Source: Crenobacter caeni (GTDB taxonomy: Bacteria; Pseudomonadota; Gammaproteobacteria; Burkholderiales; Chromobacteriaceae). From it: 50,154 bases of DNA. The stretch's first letter is position 1. Every line of letters begins with the position of its first letter. The position numbers and the translations under genes were made by a program. This document shows positions 1 through 8,092 of this stretch, in pieces. The DNA is taken from positions 1 to 50,154 of the forward strand of contig NZ_JAAGAA010000016.1 of NCBI RefSeq assembly GCF_010435965.1, read 5' to 3'. The notes beneath the pieces are model-generated. The model had not been told where the DNA came from and ran no database searches. It saw nothing but the letters and a program-made list of their open reading frames with translations.

Positions 1-66
1 TACGCGATACAAGATTCTACCGTCGTGGAGGTTCCACGATTCGGCTTCTGTAATTTGACAAGTTAA
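1..66 (+). other. 23S–5S rRNA spacer of an rrn operon (partial)
   Basis: Sequence directly upstream of the 5S gene, with no ORF. It should be the end of the 23S–5S internal transcribed spacer, because 5S rRNA normally closes the bacterial rrn operon. It contains a short inverted repeat (GTGGAGGTTCCAC, 25-37). I cannot place the 23S 3' end, which must lie at or before the window edge. Confidence 0.6.
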
Positions 67-183
67 TGTCTGGTGGCCATAGCGAGGTGGTCCCACGCCT
101 TCCCATCCCGAACAGGACCGTGAAACATCTTAGCGCCGATGATAGTGTGGCATTCGCCATGTGAAAGTAGGACACCGCCAGAC
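67..183 (+). rRNA. rrf: 5S ribosomal RNA
   Basis: The sequence shows the typical bacterial 5S core: a GTCTGGTGGCCATAGCGAGG start, the CCCATCCCGAACAG block and a GAAAGTAGGACACCGCC end. The 5' GTCTGG (68-73) pairs with the 3' CCAGAC (178-183), closing helix I and setting the boundaries to within a base or two. It is followed by a strong intrinsic terminator, as expected for the last gene of an rrn operon. Confidence 0.95.
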
Positions 184-196
184 GCCCCATCCGCAG

Positions 197-230
197 ACCC
201 CCGACTGAATCAATCAGTCGGGGGTTTTGC
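197..230 (+). terminator. Intrinsic terminator of the rrn operon
   Basis: CCCCCGACTGA (198-208) pairs perfectly with TCAGTCGGGGG (214-224) across a 5-nt loop and is followed by TTTT. It sits 14 bp after the 5S gene. Confidence 0.93.
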
Positions 231-410
231 TTTGTGTGCGCGCGAAAAAATCCTTCGGCTCATTCAGCGGACTACCGCGAGACGATATTTTCCGGCATAG
301 CCACACGGTTTTTGTCGAAAATCAAATAATCATAAAATAATAATGGAATGTATTTGCTAGGGAAGGCTAAGCTTGCCGCACCCGATTTCCAAGCAAACTG
401 GAGGCATTCC

Positions 411-1739
411 ATGTCTTACCTTCGTGTCGCACCGCTGACGGCAGCCTGCCTGGCTGCCCTTTCCATGTCCGCCTTTGCCGCGCCGCTCGACGCAGCCAAG
501 GTCAAGGCGACGGTCGAAGGCCAGTTCCCGGCATTTGTCCAGGACCACAAGACGATCACCGAGATCGAGTCGCCGACCGGCGACAAGGCGGGCAGCCGCA
601 AGATGGCCGAGTGGCTGAAGGCCAAGTTCGAGCCGCTGGGCTACACCGTGAGCTTCCGCGAGAACGACAGCAGCACCCACGTGATCGCCCGCAAGAAGGG
701 CGAGGGCAAACAGCGCGTCCTGATCCTCGGCCACACCGACACCGTGCAGCCGGTCGGCAGCCTGGCCAAGCAGCCGTACAGCTTCGATGCCAAGACCGGC
801 ATCGCCAAGGGTCCGGGCGTCGGCGACAGCAAGGCGTCCGTCGCCCAGTTGCTGCATTTCGCTGAGAGCCTGGAAAAACTGGGTTACAAGAACTACGGCG
901 AGATGATCTTCTACTTCGACGGCGAAGAGGAAGTCGGCTCCGACCTCGAGGAGCAACTGCTCGAGGAACTCTCCAAGCAGGCCGACCTGACGCTGTCCGT
1001 CGACACCTCGCGTCCGGACTGGGGCCTGACCACCCAGCGCAAGTGGTCGGCCAACTACGACCTCAAGGTGCACGGGGTGACCGGCCACGCGGGTAACGCG
1101 CCGCAGTCGTCGGCCAGCGCGACAGTCGAACTGGCCAACCAGATTACCCGCATCATGAAGCTCGCTTCGCCGCTGCCGAAAGACCCGGCGCAGTTCTCCG
1201 CCGAAGGGCTGAAAAAGCGCGGCCTGAGCGACCACGGCCAGTTCATTCCCGAAGTGTCGATCAACTTCGGCGTGATCGAGACCGGCAACAAGAAGCGCAA
1301 CAGCGTGCCGGCTGACGCGCTGGCCAAGTTCGAGGTGCGCGCGTACGACCCGGCGCTGATGCAGAAGATCGATTCCGCGATCAAGAAGATCGCCGCGACC
1401 CCGAGCGTCGGCGGCACCCGCATCGAGCTGAAGGGCCCGTTCTCGACGCTGCCGGCAATGGCCAAGACGCCGCAGGCGGCCCGCATGGTCGAGTCGTACA
1501 AGAACATCATCAAGCAGCAGTACGGCGCCAAGGTGGTCGAGTGGTCCGGCGGCGGCGTGACCATCGGCAACTTCACGTCCAAGCATATCCCGACCATCGA
1601 CGGCCTGGGCGTGGAAACCGACTACGAGCACGACCTGAACAAGGAGACGGCGGACCTCAAGACCTTCGCACCGCGCACCGTCGGCATGATCCTGCTGCTG
1701 GACGACATCGCCAACAACGGCCTGGCCGCCAAGAAGTAA
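411..1739 (+). CDS. Secreted M20-family metallopeptidase (glutamate carboxypeptidase type)
   Basis: The protein has 442 residues. An N-terminal signal peptide (about residues 1-23, ending AFA) implies export to the periplasm. The M20 zinc-site pattern is present: HTD at 108-110, GDS with D139, and the EEE cluster at 172-174 holding the catalytic glutamate and a zinc ligand. This fits the CPG2-like carboxypeptidase G / glutamate carboxypeptidase branch, which removes C-terminal glutamate from peptides or folates; the substrate here is inferred. I chose the ATG at 411, preceded by GGAG at 400-403, because an in-frame upstream ATG at 348 would bury the signal peptide behind 21 residues. The gene is monocistronic, between the rrn terminator and its own terminator. 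Confidence 0.88.
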   Translation: MSYLRVAPLTAACLAALSMSAFAAPLDAAKVKATVEGQFPAFVQDHKTITEIESPTGDKAGSRKMAEWLKAKFEPLGYTVSFRENDSSTHVIARKKGEGKQRVLILGHTDTVQPVGSLAKQPYSFDAKTGIAKGPGVGDSKASVAQLLHFAESLEKLGYKNYGEMIFYFDGEEEVGSDLEEQLLEELSKQADLTLSVDTSRPDWGLTTQRKWSANYDLKVHGVTGHAGNAPQSSASATVELANQITRIMKLASPLPKDPAQFSAEGLKKRGLSDHGQFIPEVSINFGVIETGNKKRNSVPADALAKFEVRAYDPALMQKIDSAIKKIAATPSVGGTRIELKGPFSTLPAMAKTPQAARMVESYKNIIKQQYGAKVVEWSGGGVTIGNFTSKHIPTIDGLGVETDYEHDLNKETADLKTFAPRTVGMILLLDDIANNGLAAKK

Positions 1740-1756
1740 AGCAAGCCTCCCAAGCC

Positions 1757-1787
1757 AAAGCGCCCCAAACTGGGGCGCTTTTTGTTT
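1757..1787 (+). terminator. Intrinsic terminator after the M20 peptidase gene
   Basis: AAAGCGCCCC (1757-1766) pairs with GGGGCGCTTT (1772-1781), followed by more T residues. It lies between convergent genes and the stem is flanked by A and T runs, so it may also act on ntrC transcripts. Confidence 0.9.
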
Positions 1788-1817
1788 GTGCGGCCTGCGC
1801 GGCTGTGAAGGCGGTAC

Positions 1818-3230
1818 TTACTCGTTCCCCTGCTCGAGGCCGAGCTCCTGGATCTTGCGGGTCAGGGTGTTGCGTCCCCAGCCGAGCAACTGGGCGGCCT
1901 CGACGCGGCGCCCGCCGGTGTGCGCGAGACCCGCGCGGATGCAGGTCAGCTCGAAGCGCTGCACCAGCTCGTCGATGATGCCTGTCTCGCCGGCGGCGAG
2001 CCTCTGCTCGACCTCGGCAGACAGCTGTGCGCACCAGTCGCTGCCGGCGGCAACCGGCGCGGTGCTACTGCCCTGGACCTGGCGGAACTCGGGCGGCAAG
2101 TCGCTCACGTCGACCGTCTGCCCGGGCGCCATCACGGTCAGCCACTGGCACAGGTTTTCCAGTTCGCGCACGTTGCCGGGGAAGGGCGCGTCGCAGACGG
2201 CTGCCATCGCGCCATCGGTCAGGCGCTTGCTGTCGACGCCCAGTTGCAGGGCGCTGCGCGCGAGAAAGTGGCGCAGCAGCAGGGGAATGTCTTCGCGCCG
2301 CTCGCGTAGCGGCGGCAGGCGCAAGCGGATGACGTTGAGGCGGTGGTACAGGTCTTCGCGGAACTGGCCTTGCCGCACGCGGTCCTCGAGGTTCTGGTGC
2401 GTCGCGGCGATCACCCGCACGTTGGCGCGGATCGGGGTATGCCCGCCGACCCGGTAGAAGTGCCCGTCGGAGAGCACGCGCAGCAAGCGGGTCTGCAGTT
2501 CGGTCGGCATGTCGCCGATCTCGTCGAGGAATAGCGTGCCCCCTTCGGCCTCCTCGAAGCGACCGCGCCGAGTCGCCGCCGCGCCGGTGAACGCGCCCTT
2601 TTCGTGGCCGAACAGCTCGGATTCGAGCAGGTCGCGCGGGATGGCGGCGGTGTTGATCGCGATGAACGGCCGGCTCGCGCGTACCGAATGGCGGTGTAGT
2701 GCCTCGGCGACTCGCTCCTTGCCGGTGCCCGATTCGCCGGTGATCAGCACCGTCACGTTCGATTGCGACAGGCGGCCGATGGCGCGGAACACGTCCTGCA
2801 TCGCCGGCGCCTGCCCCAGCAGCGCGGGCAGCGCCTCCTCGCCGTGCGCGTCGTCGCCGGCGTCCCCGTACTCGGCGAGCGCGCGCTCGATCAGTTGGAC
2901 GGCCTGGTCAACGTCAAACGGCTTGGGCAGGTACTCGAACGCACCGCCCTGGAACGCCGAGACGGCCGAGTCGAGGTCGGCGTGCGCCGTCATCACGATC
3001 ACTGGCAGCGCCGGGTGCTCGGCCTTGAGTTTGGCGAGGAACTTCAGCCCGTCGGTACCCGGCATGCGGATATCGCTGATCACCGTCTGCGGCGTGTGGT
3101 CGTACAGCGCGTTGAGCGCGTCGTCGGCGGTACTGAAGCTCGTGTAGCGGATGCCGGCGCGGGTCAGCGCCTTTTCCAGCACCCAGCGGATGGCCTTGTC
3201 GTCGTCGACGATCCACACCGGATTGAGCAT
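1818..3230 (-). CDS. ntrC: Nitrogen regulation response regulator NtrC (NR(I))
   Basis: The protein has 470 residues and acts as a sigma-54-dependent activator. The receiver domain (about 1-120) carries DDD at 9-11 and the phospho-acceptor D53 in ISDIRMPG. The central AAA+ domain has Walker A GESGTGKE, the sigma-54-contacting GAFTGA loop and the Walker B motif LFLDEIG. A Fis-type DNA-binding helix-turn-helix closes the protein (AAQLLGWGRNTLTRKIQELG). It lies 16 bp downstream of ntrB on the same strand, so the two are almost certainly co-transcribed. The expected role is to bind TGCACC-N5-GGTGCA sites and activate glnA and other nitrogen genes when phosphorylated by NtrB. Such sites are visible before both glnA and ntrB in this window. 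Confidence 0.96.
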   Translation of the reverse strand: MLNPVWIVDDDKAIRWVLEKALTRAGIRYTSFSTADDALNALYDHTPQTVISDIRMPGTDGLKFLAKLKAEHPALPVIVMTAHADLDSAVSAFQGGAFEYLPKPFDVDQAVQLIERALAEYGDAGDDAHGEEALPALLGQAPAMQDVFRAIGRLSQSNVTVLITGESGTGKERVAEALHRHSVRASRPFIAINTAAIPRDLLESELFGHEKGAFTGAAATRRGRFEEAEGGTLFLDEIGDMPTELQTRLLRVLSDGHFYRVGGHTPIRANVRVIAATHQNLEDRVRQGQFREDLYHRLNVIRLRLPPLRERREDIPLLLRHFLARSALQLGVDSKRLTDGAMAAVCDAPFPGNVRELENLCQWLTVMAPGQTVDVSDLPPEFRQVQGSSTAPVAAGSDWCAQLSAEVEQRLAAGETGIIDELVQRFELTCIRAGLAHTGGRRVEAAQLLGWGRNTLTRKIQELGLEQGNE

Positions 3231-3246
3231 GGTCTCTCCTCGTTTC

Positions 3247-4320
3247 TTATGGTCTGGTCGCCTGCTGCACGCCGTCGTCCGGCCTGAACGGCAGGGTGAC
3301 GGTGAAGCAGGTGTGGCCCGGCCGGCTGTCGAACTCGATGGCGCCCCCGTGCTGGTGCACGAAGGCCTGTGCGAGGGTCAGGCCAAGCCCGGTACCTTCG
3401 GCGCGCCCGGTGACCAGGGGGTAGAACACATGGTCGCGGATCGCCTCGGGGATGCCGGGGCCGTCGTCGATCACTTGCAATTTCAGTGCCAGCGGGTAGC
3501 GCCTGCGGGCGAGGGTGACCTGGCGGCAGATCCGCGTCTTCAGGAGAATGTTGCCGCGGCCGTGCATCGCCTGCGCCGCATTGCGCACCAGGTTGAGCAC
3601 CACCTGGATCAGCTGCTCCTTGTCGGCGACCAGTTGCGGCAAGCTGACGTCGTAGTCGCGGCGTACGCACAGGCCGCTGCGGAACTCGGCGAGCACGACG
3701 CTGCGTACGCGTTCGAGGATTTCGTGGATATTGGTTTCACTCGAGACCTGCCGCTGCTGCGGCGCGAGCATGCGGTCGACCAGCGACTGCAGGCGCAACG
3801 CCTCCTCGCGGATCACCTGCGTGTATTCGAGCAGCTCTTCGCGGCCGGCGAGCTCGTGCTCGAGTAGTTGCGCCGCGCCGCGGATGCCGCCCAGCGGGTT
3901 CTTGATCTCGTGTGCGAGGTTGCGGATCAGCTCGCGGTTGGCGTGCTGCTGCAAGAGCAGCCGCTCCTCGTTGGCGATGCGCTTTTGCTGGTCGATCAGC
4001 CTGAGCTCGATCAGCGCACGCTGCGCGCCGTGGATGGGGGTGACGGTCAGCCCGATCGGCAGCGTCTGCTCGTTGCGCAGCGTGAGCTCGAGGTCGTGTT
4101 CGATGAAGCTCGCCTGCTGCGAGAAGGCGTTGCCGACCGCGTGCTCGAGCGCGCGGGCGTCGGTGAACAGGTCGTACAGGCGGTGCCGGTTCAGCTCGCG
4201 GCGGCCGGCGCCGAACAGGCTTTCGCTGGCCGGATTGGCGTAGGCCACGCGACCGTCGGCCTCGATGATGAGGACCGGCGTGTCGAGAAGCTCGAGTCCT
4301 TCGTAGCTTGGCGCGTGCAT
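3247..4320 (-). CDS. ntrB: Nitrogen regulation sensor histidine kinase NtrB (NR(II))
   Basis: The protein has 357 residues and is soluble, with no membrane segment. An N-terminal PAS domain (about 10-110) is followed by the dimerisation and H-box segment NLAHEIKNPLGG with phospho-acceptor H137. The kinase domain shows the N box (NLVRNAAQAM), the G1 box (DDGPGIP) and the G2 box (GTGLGLTLAQ). NtrB phosphorylates or dephosphorylates NtrC in response to PII and glutamine status. It heads a two-gene unit with ntrC. An NtrC-type palindrome at 4396-4412, about 76 bp before the start codon, suggests autoregulation of the pair. Confidence 0.95.
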   Translation of the reverse strand: MHAPSYEGLELLDTPVLIIEADGRVAYANPASESLFGAGRRELNRHRLYDLFTDARALEHAVGNAFSQQASFIEHDLELTLRNEQTLPIGLTVTPIHGAQRALIELRLIDQQKRIANEERLLLQQHANRELIRNLAHEIKNPLGGIRGAAQLLEHELAGREELLEYTQVIREEALRLQSLVDRMLAPQQRQVSSETNIHEILERVRSVVLAEFRSGLCVRRDYDVSLPQLVADKEQLIQVVLNLVRNAAQAMHGRGNILLKTRICRQVTLARRRYPLALKLQVIDDGPGIPEAIRDHVFYPLVTGRAEGTGLGLTLAQAFVHQHGGAIEFDSRPGHTCFTVTLPFRPDDGVQQATRP

Positions 4321-4395
4321 GGGCTCTCCCTGGGGGTATTGCAGCCCTGGCTAGCAAGAAACGCTCCTGCCCGGGGCAGAGGCCAGCATGCACGA

Positions 4396-4412
4396 CGCAC
4401 CAATCTGGTGCA
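4396..4412 (-). promoter_or_regulatory. Candidate NtrC binding site upstream of ntrB
   Basis: CGCACC-AATCT-GGTGCA matches the NtrC consensus TGCACC-N5-GGTGCA at all but one position. It lies in the 103-bp gap between the DUF4124 gene and ntrB. A site in this position would let NtrC repress or tune its own operon, as at enteric glnL. That role is inferred. Confidence 0.7.
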
Positions 4413-4423
4413 AGCAATGGCCC

Positions 4424-4882
4424 CTACTGGCCCAGCTCCTTTTGCAGCGCCGCCACATTGCGCTCGCGGTCCTGCACCTGCGCACGCAGCTTGCCCTGGT
4501 CGGGCTGCCGTTTGGCTTCCGCGTCGAGCAGGGCGCGGCGTGCCGCATCGAGCGCCTGCTGTTCGTTGGCAAGCTCGGTCTGCAGGATCTGGCGGCGACC
4601 GCTGTCGCGCTGTTGCTGGGTGCTCGCCGAGACGCTGGGGAAGTTGCCCGGCGCCGGGACGGGGGGGCGGCTGCTTGCGCGGGGCGTGCGAGCGGCTTGA
4701 CCGCCCTGGGTACCCGTCACGCGCACGTCGATCTTCTGCGCGCCGCGCACCGGGATGTTGCTGTAGGTGACATGCCCGTCCTGGTCGACGAACTTGTAAA
4801 TGGTCGTCGCCGCCGCGTGGGCGCAGGCGACGCCGAGCAGCAGGGCAGTGAGAGACTGGAAGATGACGCGTGGCCGGTTCAT
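4424..4882 (-). CDS. DUF4124 domain-containing exported protein
   Basis: The protein has 152 residues. A signal peptide (about 1-23, ending AHA) is followed by a short DUF4124 domain (IYKFVDQDGHVTYSNIP, about 27-45), then a Ser/Pro-rich linker and a C-terminal helical, charged segment (about 95-150) likely to form a coiled coil. Proteins of this type are predicted periplasmic or envelope proteins of unknown function. It sits between glnA and ntrB on the same strand, an arrangement I associate with betaproteobacteria, but nothing in the sequence links it mechanistically to nitrogen control. The glnA terminator lies just upstream, so its expression may depend on read-through. Confidence 0.85.
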   Translation of the reverse strand: MNRPRVIFQSLTALLLGVACAHAAATTIYKFVDQDGHVTYSNIPVRGAQKIDVRVTGTQGGQAARTPRASSRPPVPAPGNFPSVSASTQQQRDSGRRQILQTELANEQQALDAARRALLDAEAKRQPDQGKLRAQVQDRERNVAALQKELGQ

Positions 4883-4917
4883 GGCGAAATGATAAGGAAA
4901 TCGGAGGCGCCCGTCAT

Positions 4918-4943
4918 GAAAAAACGGCAGCCGAGGCTGCCGT
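4918..4943 (-). terminator. Intrinsic terminator after glnA
   Basis: Read on the minus strand, ACGGCAGCC pairs with GGCTGCCGT around a 2- to 4-nt loop and is followed by a T run (A run at 4918-4923 on the plus strand). It lies between glnA and the DUF4124 gene and should separate high glnA expression from the downstream genes. Confidence 0.85.
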
Positions 4944-4964
4944 TGTTGCCGTTAGCGCGGGTGC

Positions 4965-6383
4965 TTACAGGCTGTAGTACATCGCGAACTCGACCGGGTG
5001 GGTGGTCATGCGGGTCAGGTTTACTTCCTTCATCTTCAACTCGATGAATGCGTCGATCCACTCGTTGGAGAATACGCCGCCACGGGTCAGGAACTCGCGG
5101 TCCTTGTCCAGTGCCGCCAGCGCCTCGTCCAGCGACGCGCACACGGTCGGGATCAGCTTGTCCTCTTCCGGCGGCAGGTCGTACAGGTTCTTGTCGGCCG
5201 CGTCGCCCGGGTGGATCTTGTTCTGGATGCCGTCAAGGCCGGCCATCAGGAGCGCGGCGAAGCACAGGTACGGGTTGGACAGCGGATCCGGGAAGCGCGC
5301 CTCGATGCGGCGGCCTTTCGGGTTCGCCACGTGCGGGATGCGGATCGAAGCGGAACGGTTCTTCGCCGAGTACGCGAGCTTGACCGGTGCCTCGTAGTGC
5401 GGCACCAGACGCTTGTACGAGTTGGTGCCCGGGTTGGTGATCGCGTTCAGGGCCTTGGCGTGCTTGATGATGCCGCCGATGTAGTAGAGCGCGGTGTCAG
5501 ACAGGCCCGCGTAGCCGTCGCCGGCGAACAGGTTCTTGCCGTCCTTCCAGATCGACTGGTGCACGTGCATGCCGGAGCCGTTGTCGCCGACGATCGGCTT
5601 GGGCATGAAGGTCGCGGTCTTGCCGTAGCTGTGCGCGACGTTTTGGATCACGTACTTCATGATCTGGGTCCAGTCGGCGCGCTGGGTCAGCGTGCTGAAC
5701 TTGGTGCCGATTTCCATCTGGCCGGCGGTGGCCACTTCGTGGTGGTGCACTTCGACCGGCACGCCGAGTTCTTCGAGCAGCAGCACCATGGCCGAACGCA
5801 GGTCCTGGCCGGAGTCGACCGGCGGGACCGGGAAGTAGCCGCCCTTGACGCCCGGGCGGTGGCCGGTGTTGCCGCCTTCGAATTCCTGCGCGGACGCCCA
5901 GGCTGCTTCTTCGGACTTGATCTTGACGAAGGTGCCCGACATGTCGGTGCCCCAGGTCACGCTGTCGAACACGAAGAATTCCGGCTCCGGGCCGAAGTAG
6001 GCGGTGTCACCCACGCCGGAGGCCTTCAGGTAGGCTTCCGCGCGCTTGGCGATCGAGCGCGGGCAACGGTCGTAGCCCTTGCCGTCGGCCGGGTCGATCA
6101 CGTCGCAGCTCATGAATACGGTCGGCTCGTCGAAGAACGGGTCGATCTTGGCGGAGGCCGGGTCGGCGATCAGCAGCATGTCGGACGCCTGGATGCCCTT
6201 CCAGCCGGCGATCGACGAGCCGTCGAACGCGTGGCCACGCTCGAACCACTCTTCGGCGTCTTCGGTCAGCACGTGCGCGGGGATGGTCACGTGCTGCTCT
6301 TTACCGAGGGTGTCGGTGAAACGCAGGTCGACGAACTTGACGTCGTTTTCTTCGATCAGTTTCAAAACGTCTGCAACCGCCAT
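4965..6383 (-). CDS. glnA: Type I glutamine synthetase
   Basis: The protein has 472 residues, the normal length for the dodecameric GSI-beta enzyme that makes glutamine from glutamate, ammonia and ATP. Visible GS motifs are FDGSSI near residue 52, the NGSGMHVH segment, the KPxxxDNGSG stretch of the ATP site and NRSASIRIP. The C-terminal adenylylation-loop segment NLYDLPPEE carries the tyrosine modified by GlnE in this subclass. The ATG at 6383 gives the canonical [11 protein letters not shown]-terminus; a longer in-frame ORF reaching 6524 would run through the promoter. A GAG-rich Shine-Dalgarno precedes it. Regulation is legible: a sigma-54 promoter and two NtrC sites lie upstream. Confidence 0.97.
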   Translation of the reverse strand: MAVADVLKLIEENDVKFVDLRFTDTLGKEQHVTIPAHVLTEDAEEWFERGHAFDGSSIAGWKGIQASDMLLIADPASAKIDPFFDEPTVFMSCDVIDPADGKGYDRCPRSIAKRAEAYLKASGVGDTAYFGPEPEFFVFDSVTWGTDMSGTFVKIKSEEAAWASAQEFEGGNTGHRPGVKGGYFPVPPVDSGQDLRSAMVLLLEELGVPVEVHHHEVATAGQMEIGTKFSTLTQRADWTQIMKYVIQNVAHSYGKTATFMPKPIVGDNGSGMHVHQSIWKDGKNLFAGDGYAGLSDTALYYIGGIIKHAKALNAITNPGTNSYKRLVPHYEAPVKLAYSAKNRSASIRIPHVANPKGRRIEARFPDPLSNPYLCFAALLMAGLDGIQNKIHPGDAADKNLYDLPPEEDKLIPTVCASLDEALAALDKDREFLTRGGVFSNEWIDAFIELKMKEVNLTRMTTHPVEFAMYYSL

Positions 6384-6442
6384 AATGGTCTCCTTGAGAG
6401 CGTAGCGTATTCGGGTGAGGGGACTGCGATGCCTGACAAAAA

Positions 6443-6458
6443 GCATGAACCGTGCCAG
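6443..6458 (-). promoter_or_regulatory. Candidate sigma-54 promoter of glnA
   Basis: On the minus strand, TGGCAC-GGTTC-ATGC matches TGGCAC-N5-TTGC except for one base. The GG (-24) and GC (-12) elements have exact spacing. Transcription would start near 6431, about 48 bp before the glnA ATG. The NtrC boxes lie about 75-125 bp further upstream, a normal enhancer distance. Confidence 0.82.
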
Positions 6459-6519
6459 CTGCATTTTGGTGCCGACACCATTCTGCCATAAGTAAAACGG
6501 CTTGTTGATGTGGTAGTCA

Positions 6520-6536
6520 TGCACCTTGATGGTGAA
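6520..6536 (-). promoter_or_regulatory. Candidate NtrC site 1 (glnA enhancer)
   Basis: TGCACC-TTGAT-GGTGAA differs from the NtrC consensus TGCACC-N5-GGTGCA at one base. It is centred 31 bp (about three helical turns) from the second site, as expected for cooperative NtrC binding. Confidence 0.75.
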
Positions 6537-6550
6537 TTTTGTGGTGCACG

Positions 6551-6567
6551 TGCACTAATGTGGTGCA
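6551..6567 (-). promoter_or_regulatory. Candidate NtrC site 2 (glnA enhancer)
   Basis: TGCACT-AATGT-GGTGCA is a near-perfect NtrC palindrome on the same face of the helix as site 1. A further half-site, GTGGTGCA, lies at 6541-6548. Confidence 0.82.
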
Positions 6568-6646
6568 TTGGTGTGGCTTGGCCATGCCTGCCCGACGCGC
6601 TATGCTCGATCCTGTCTGATCTTGATCCCTGAGCGAGGAGCCGGCG

Positions 6647-7099
6647 ATGAGCGAAGTGGGCACCATCCTTGAAAAGGCGCACCAGCGTGCGCAGGAATTT
6701 GCGCTGCCGTATTCCGGCGTCGTGTTGCCGCAGGAGGCGTGGACCTTGCTGCAGGCCTTGCCCGAGGCGCGCCTCGTCGACGTGCGCTCGGCGGCCGAAT
6801 GGCAATTTGTCGGCGGCGTGCCGGGCGCGGTGTGTGTCGAGTGGAAGACCTGGCCGGGCATGCTGCCCAATCCGGACTTCCTCACCCAGTTGCAGCGTCA
6901 GGTCGACCCCGAGGCGGTGGTACTGCTGCTGTGCCGGACCGGCGCGCGTTCGGACGACGCGGCCCGGCTGCTGGCGGCCAACGGTTACGCCAGTGTGTAC
7001 AACATCGCCGAAGGTTTCGAGGGCGAGCGCGATAGTGCCGGCCACCGCGGCGGCGTGAACGGCTGGCAGGCGCACGGCCTGCCCTGGCAGCAGGCCTGA
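6647..7099 (+). CDS. Rhodanese-like sulfurtransferase domain protein
   Basis: The protein has 150 residues and a single rhodanese domain. It has the DVRSAAEW motif (45-52) and the active-site loop CRTGARS with catalytic C96, a six-residue loop typical of sulfurtransferases rather than Cdc25-type phosphatases. It probably moves sulfane sulfur in the cytoplasm; donor and acceptor are unknown. The ATG at 6647 is preceded by GAGGAG (6634-6639). It is transcribed divergently from glnA and ends about 100 bp before aroE. Confidence 0.88.
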   Translation: MSEVGTILEKAHQRAQEFALPYSGVVLPQEAWTLLQALPEARLVDVRSAAEWQFVGGVPGAVCVEWKTWPGMLPNPDFLTQLQRQVDPEAVVLLLCRTGARSDDAARLLAANGYASVYNIAEGFEGERDSAGHRGGVNGWQAHGLPWQQA

Positions 7100-7203
7100 C
7101 GCGCGTTCTCATGCCGATGGGTTGCTGAGAGCCCCCCGGCGACGCTAAAGTGTCCGCGATTCCCATCCACCCGGCGGCTCTGGCCGCCCAAGACGACCCC
7201 GAC

Positions 7204-8028
7204 ATGACCGATCGCTACGCCGTCGTGGGCAACCCGGTTGCCCATAGCCAGTCCCCGTTCATCCACGCCGAGTTCGCACGCGAATGCGCGCAGGATATCC
7301 GTTACGAAAAGCTGTTCGCCGGGCTTGGCCAGTTTGCCGAGGCCGCGCGTGCCTTCTTTGCCGAAGGCGGCAAGGGGCTGAACGTCACCCTGCCGTTCAA
7401 GGGCGATGCCCGCCGCCTGGCCGACGAACTGAGCGAGCGCGCAAGGATGGCCGACGCAGTCAACACGCTGGCGCTGTTGCCGGACGGCCGCCTGTACGGC
7501 GACAACACCGACGGTGTCGGCCTGGTGCGCGACATCGTCGACAACCTGGACATCCCGGTTAGCGGCAAGCGCGTGCTGGTGCTCGGCGCCGGCGGCGCGG
7601 TGAGAGGCGTGCTGGGACCTTTGCTTGCCGAAGGGCCGGCCCAGGTGACCATCGCCAACCGCACGCTGATCAAGGCCGAAGCGATCGCCCACCACTTTGC
7701 CGCCCAGGGCGAGGTCGAGGCGGTCGGCTACGACGAACTGGCCGGCCGCCACTTCGACATCGTGATCAACGGCACGTCGACCAGCCTGTCCGGCGAGTTG
7801 CCGCCTATCCCGCACGGCCTCTTTTCCGCGCGCACGCTGGCCTACGACATGGTGTACAGCAAGGGGCTGACCCCCTTCCTGCAGCGTGCGCAAGCCGAGA
7901 ACGCAGGCATGCTGGCCGACGGGCTGGGCATGCTGGTCGAGCAGGCTGCCGAGTCGTTCCGCATCTGGCGCGGCGTGCAGCCGCCGACCCGCACCGTGAC
8001 CAACCTGCTCAGGGAAGTGCTGGCCTGA
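7204..8028 (+). CDS. aroE: Shikimate dehydrogenase
   Basis: The protein has 274 residues and performs NADPH-dependent reduction of 3-dehydroshikimate in aromatic amino acid synthesis. Signature residues are the N-terminal YAVVGNPVAHSQSP, catalytic K66 in NVTLPFK, D103 in GDNTDG and the NADP loop GAGGAVRG (128-135). The ATG at 7204 aligns with the family N-terminus; an in-frame GTG at 7150 would add 18 atypical residues. A -10-like GCTAAAGT sits at about 7144-7151, which also argues for the later start. A terminator-like hairpin follows the gene. Confidence 0.95.
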   Translation: MTDRYAVVGNPVAHSQSPFIHAEFARECAQDIRYEKLFAGLGQFAEAARAFFAEGGKGLNVTLPFKGDARRLADELSERARMADAVNTLALLPDGRLYGDNTDGVGLVRDIVDNLDIPVSGKRVLVLGAGGAVRGVLGPLLAEGPAQVTIANRTLIKAEAIAHHFAAQGEVEAVGYDELAGRHFDIVINGTSTSLSGELPPIPHGLFSARTLAYDMVYSKGLTPFLQRAQAENAGMLADGLGMLVEQAAESFRIWRGVQPPTRTVTNLLREVLA

Positions 8029-8037
8029 CCTCCCGTG

Positions 8038-8068
8038 CCGGGTGCGCCCGCGGCGTGCCCGGTTTTTT
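8038..8068 (+). terminator. Intrinsic terminator after aroE
   Basis: CCGGGTGCGCC (8038-8048) pairs with GGCGTGCCCGG (8052-8062) with two G-T wobbles, followed by TTTTTT. It overlaps the region just before the mtgA start, so mtgA probably depends on partial read-through or its own promoter. Confidence 0.75.
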
Positions 8069-8092
8069 CACGCCGCAACCTGTCTGCTTCTG

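Noticed and set aside
6461-6475. Second sigma-54 promoter before glnA
   Set aside because: CGGCAC...ATGC on the minus strand has GG–GC spacing one base short of the required 10-bp gap; the site at 6443-6458 fits exactly.
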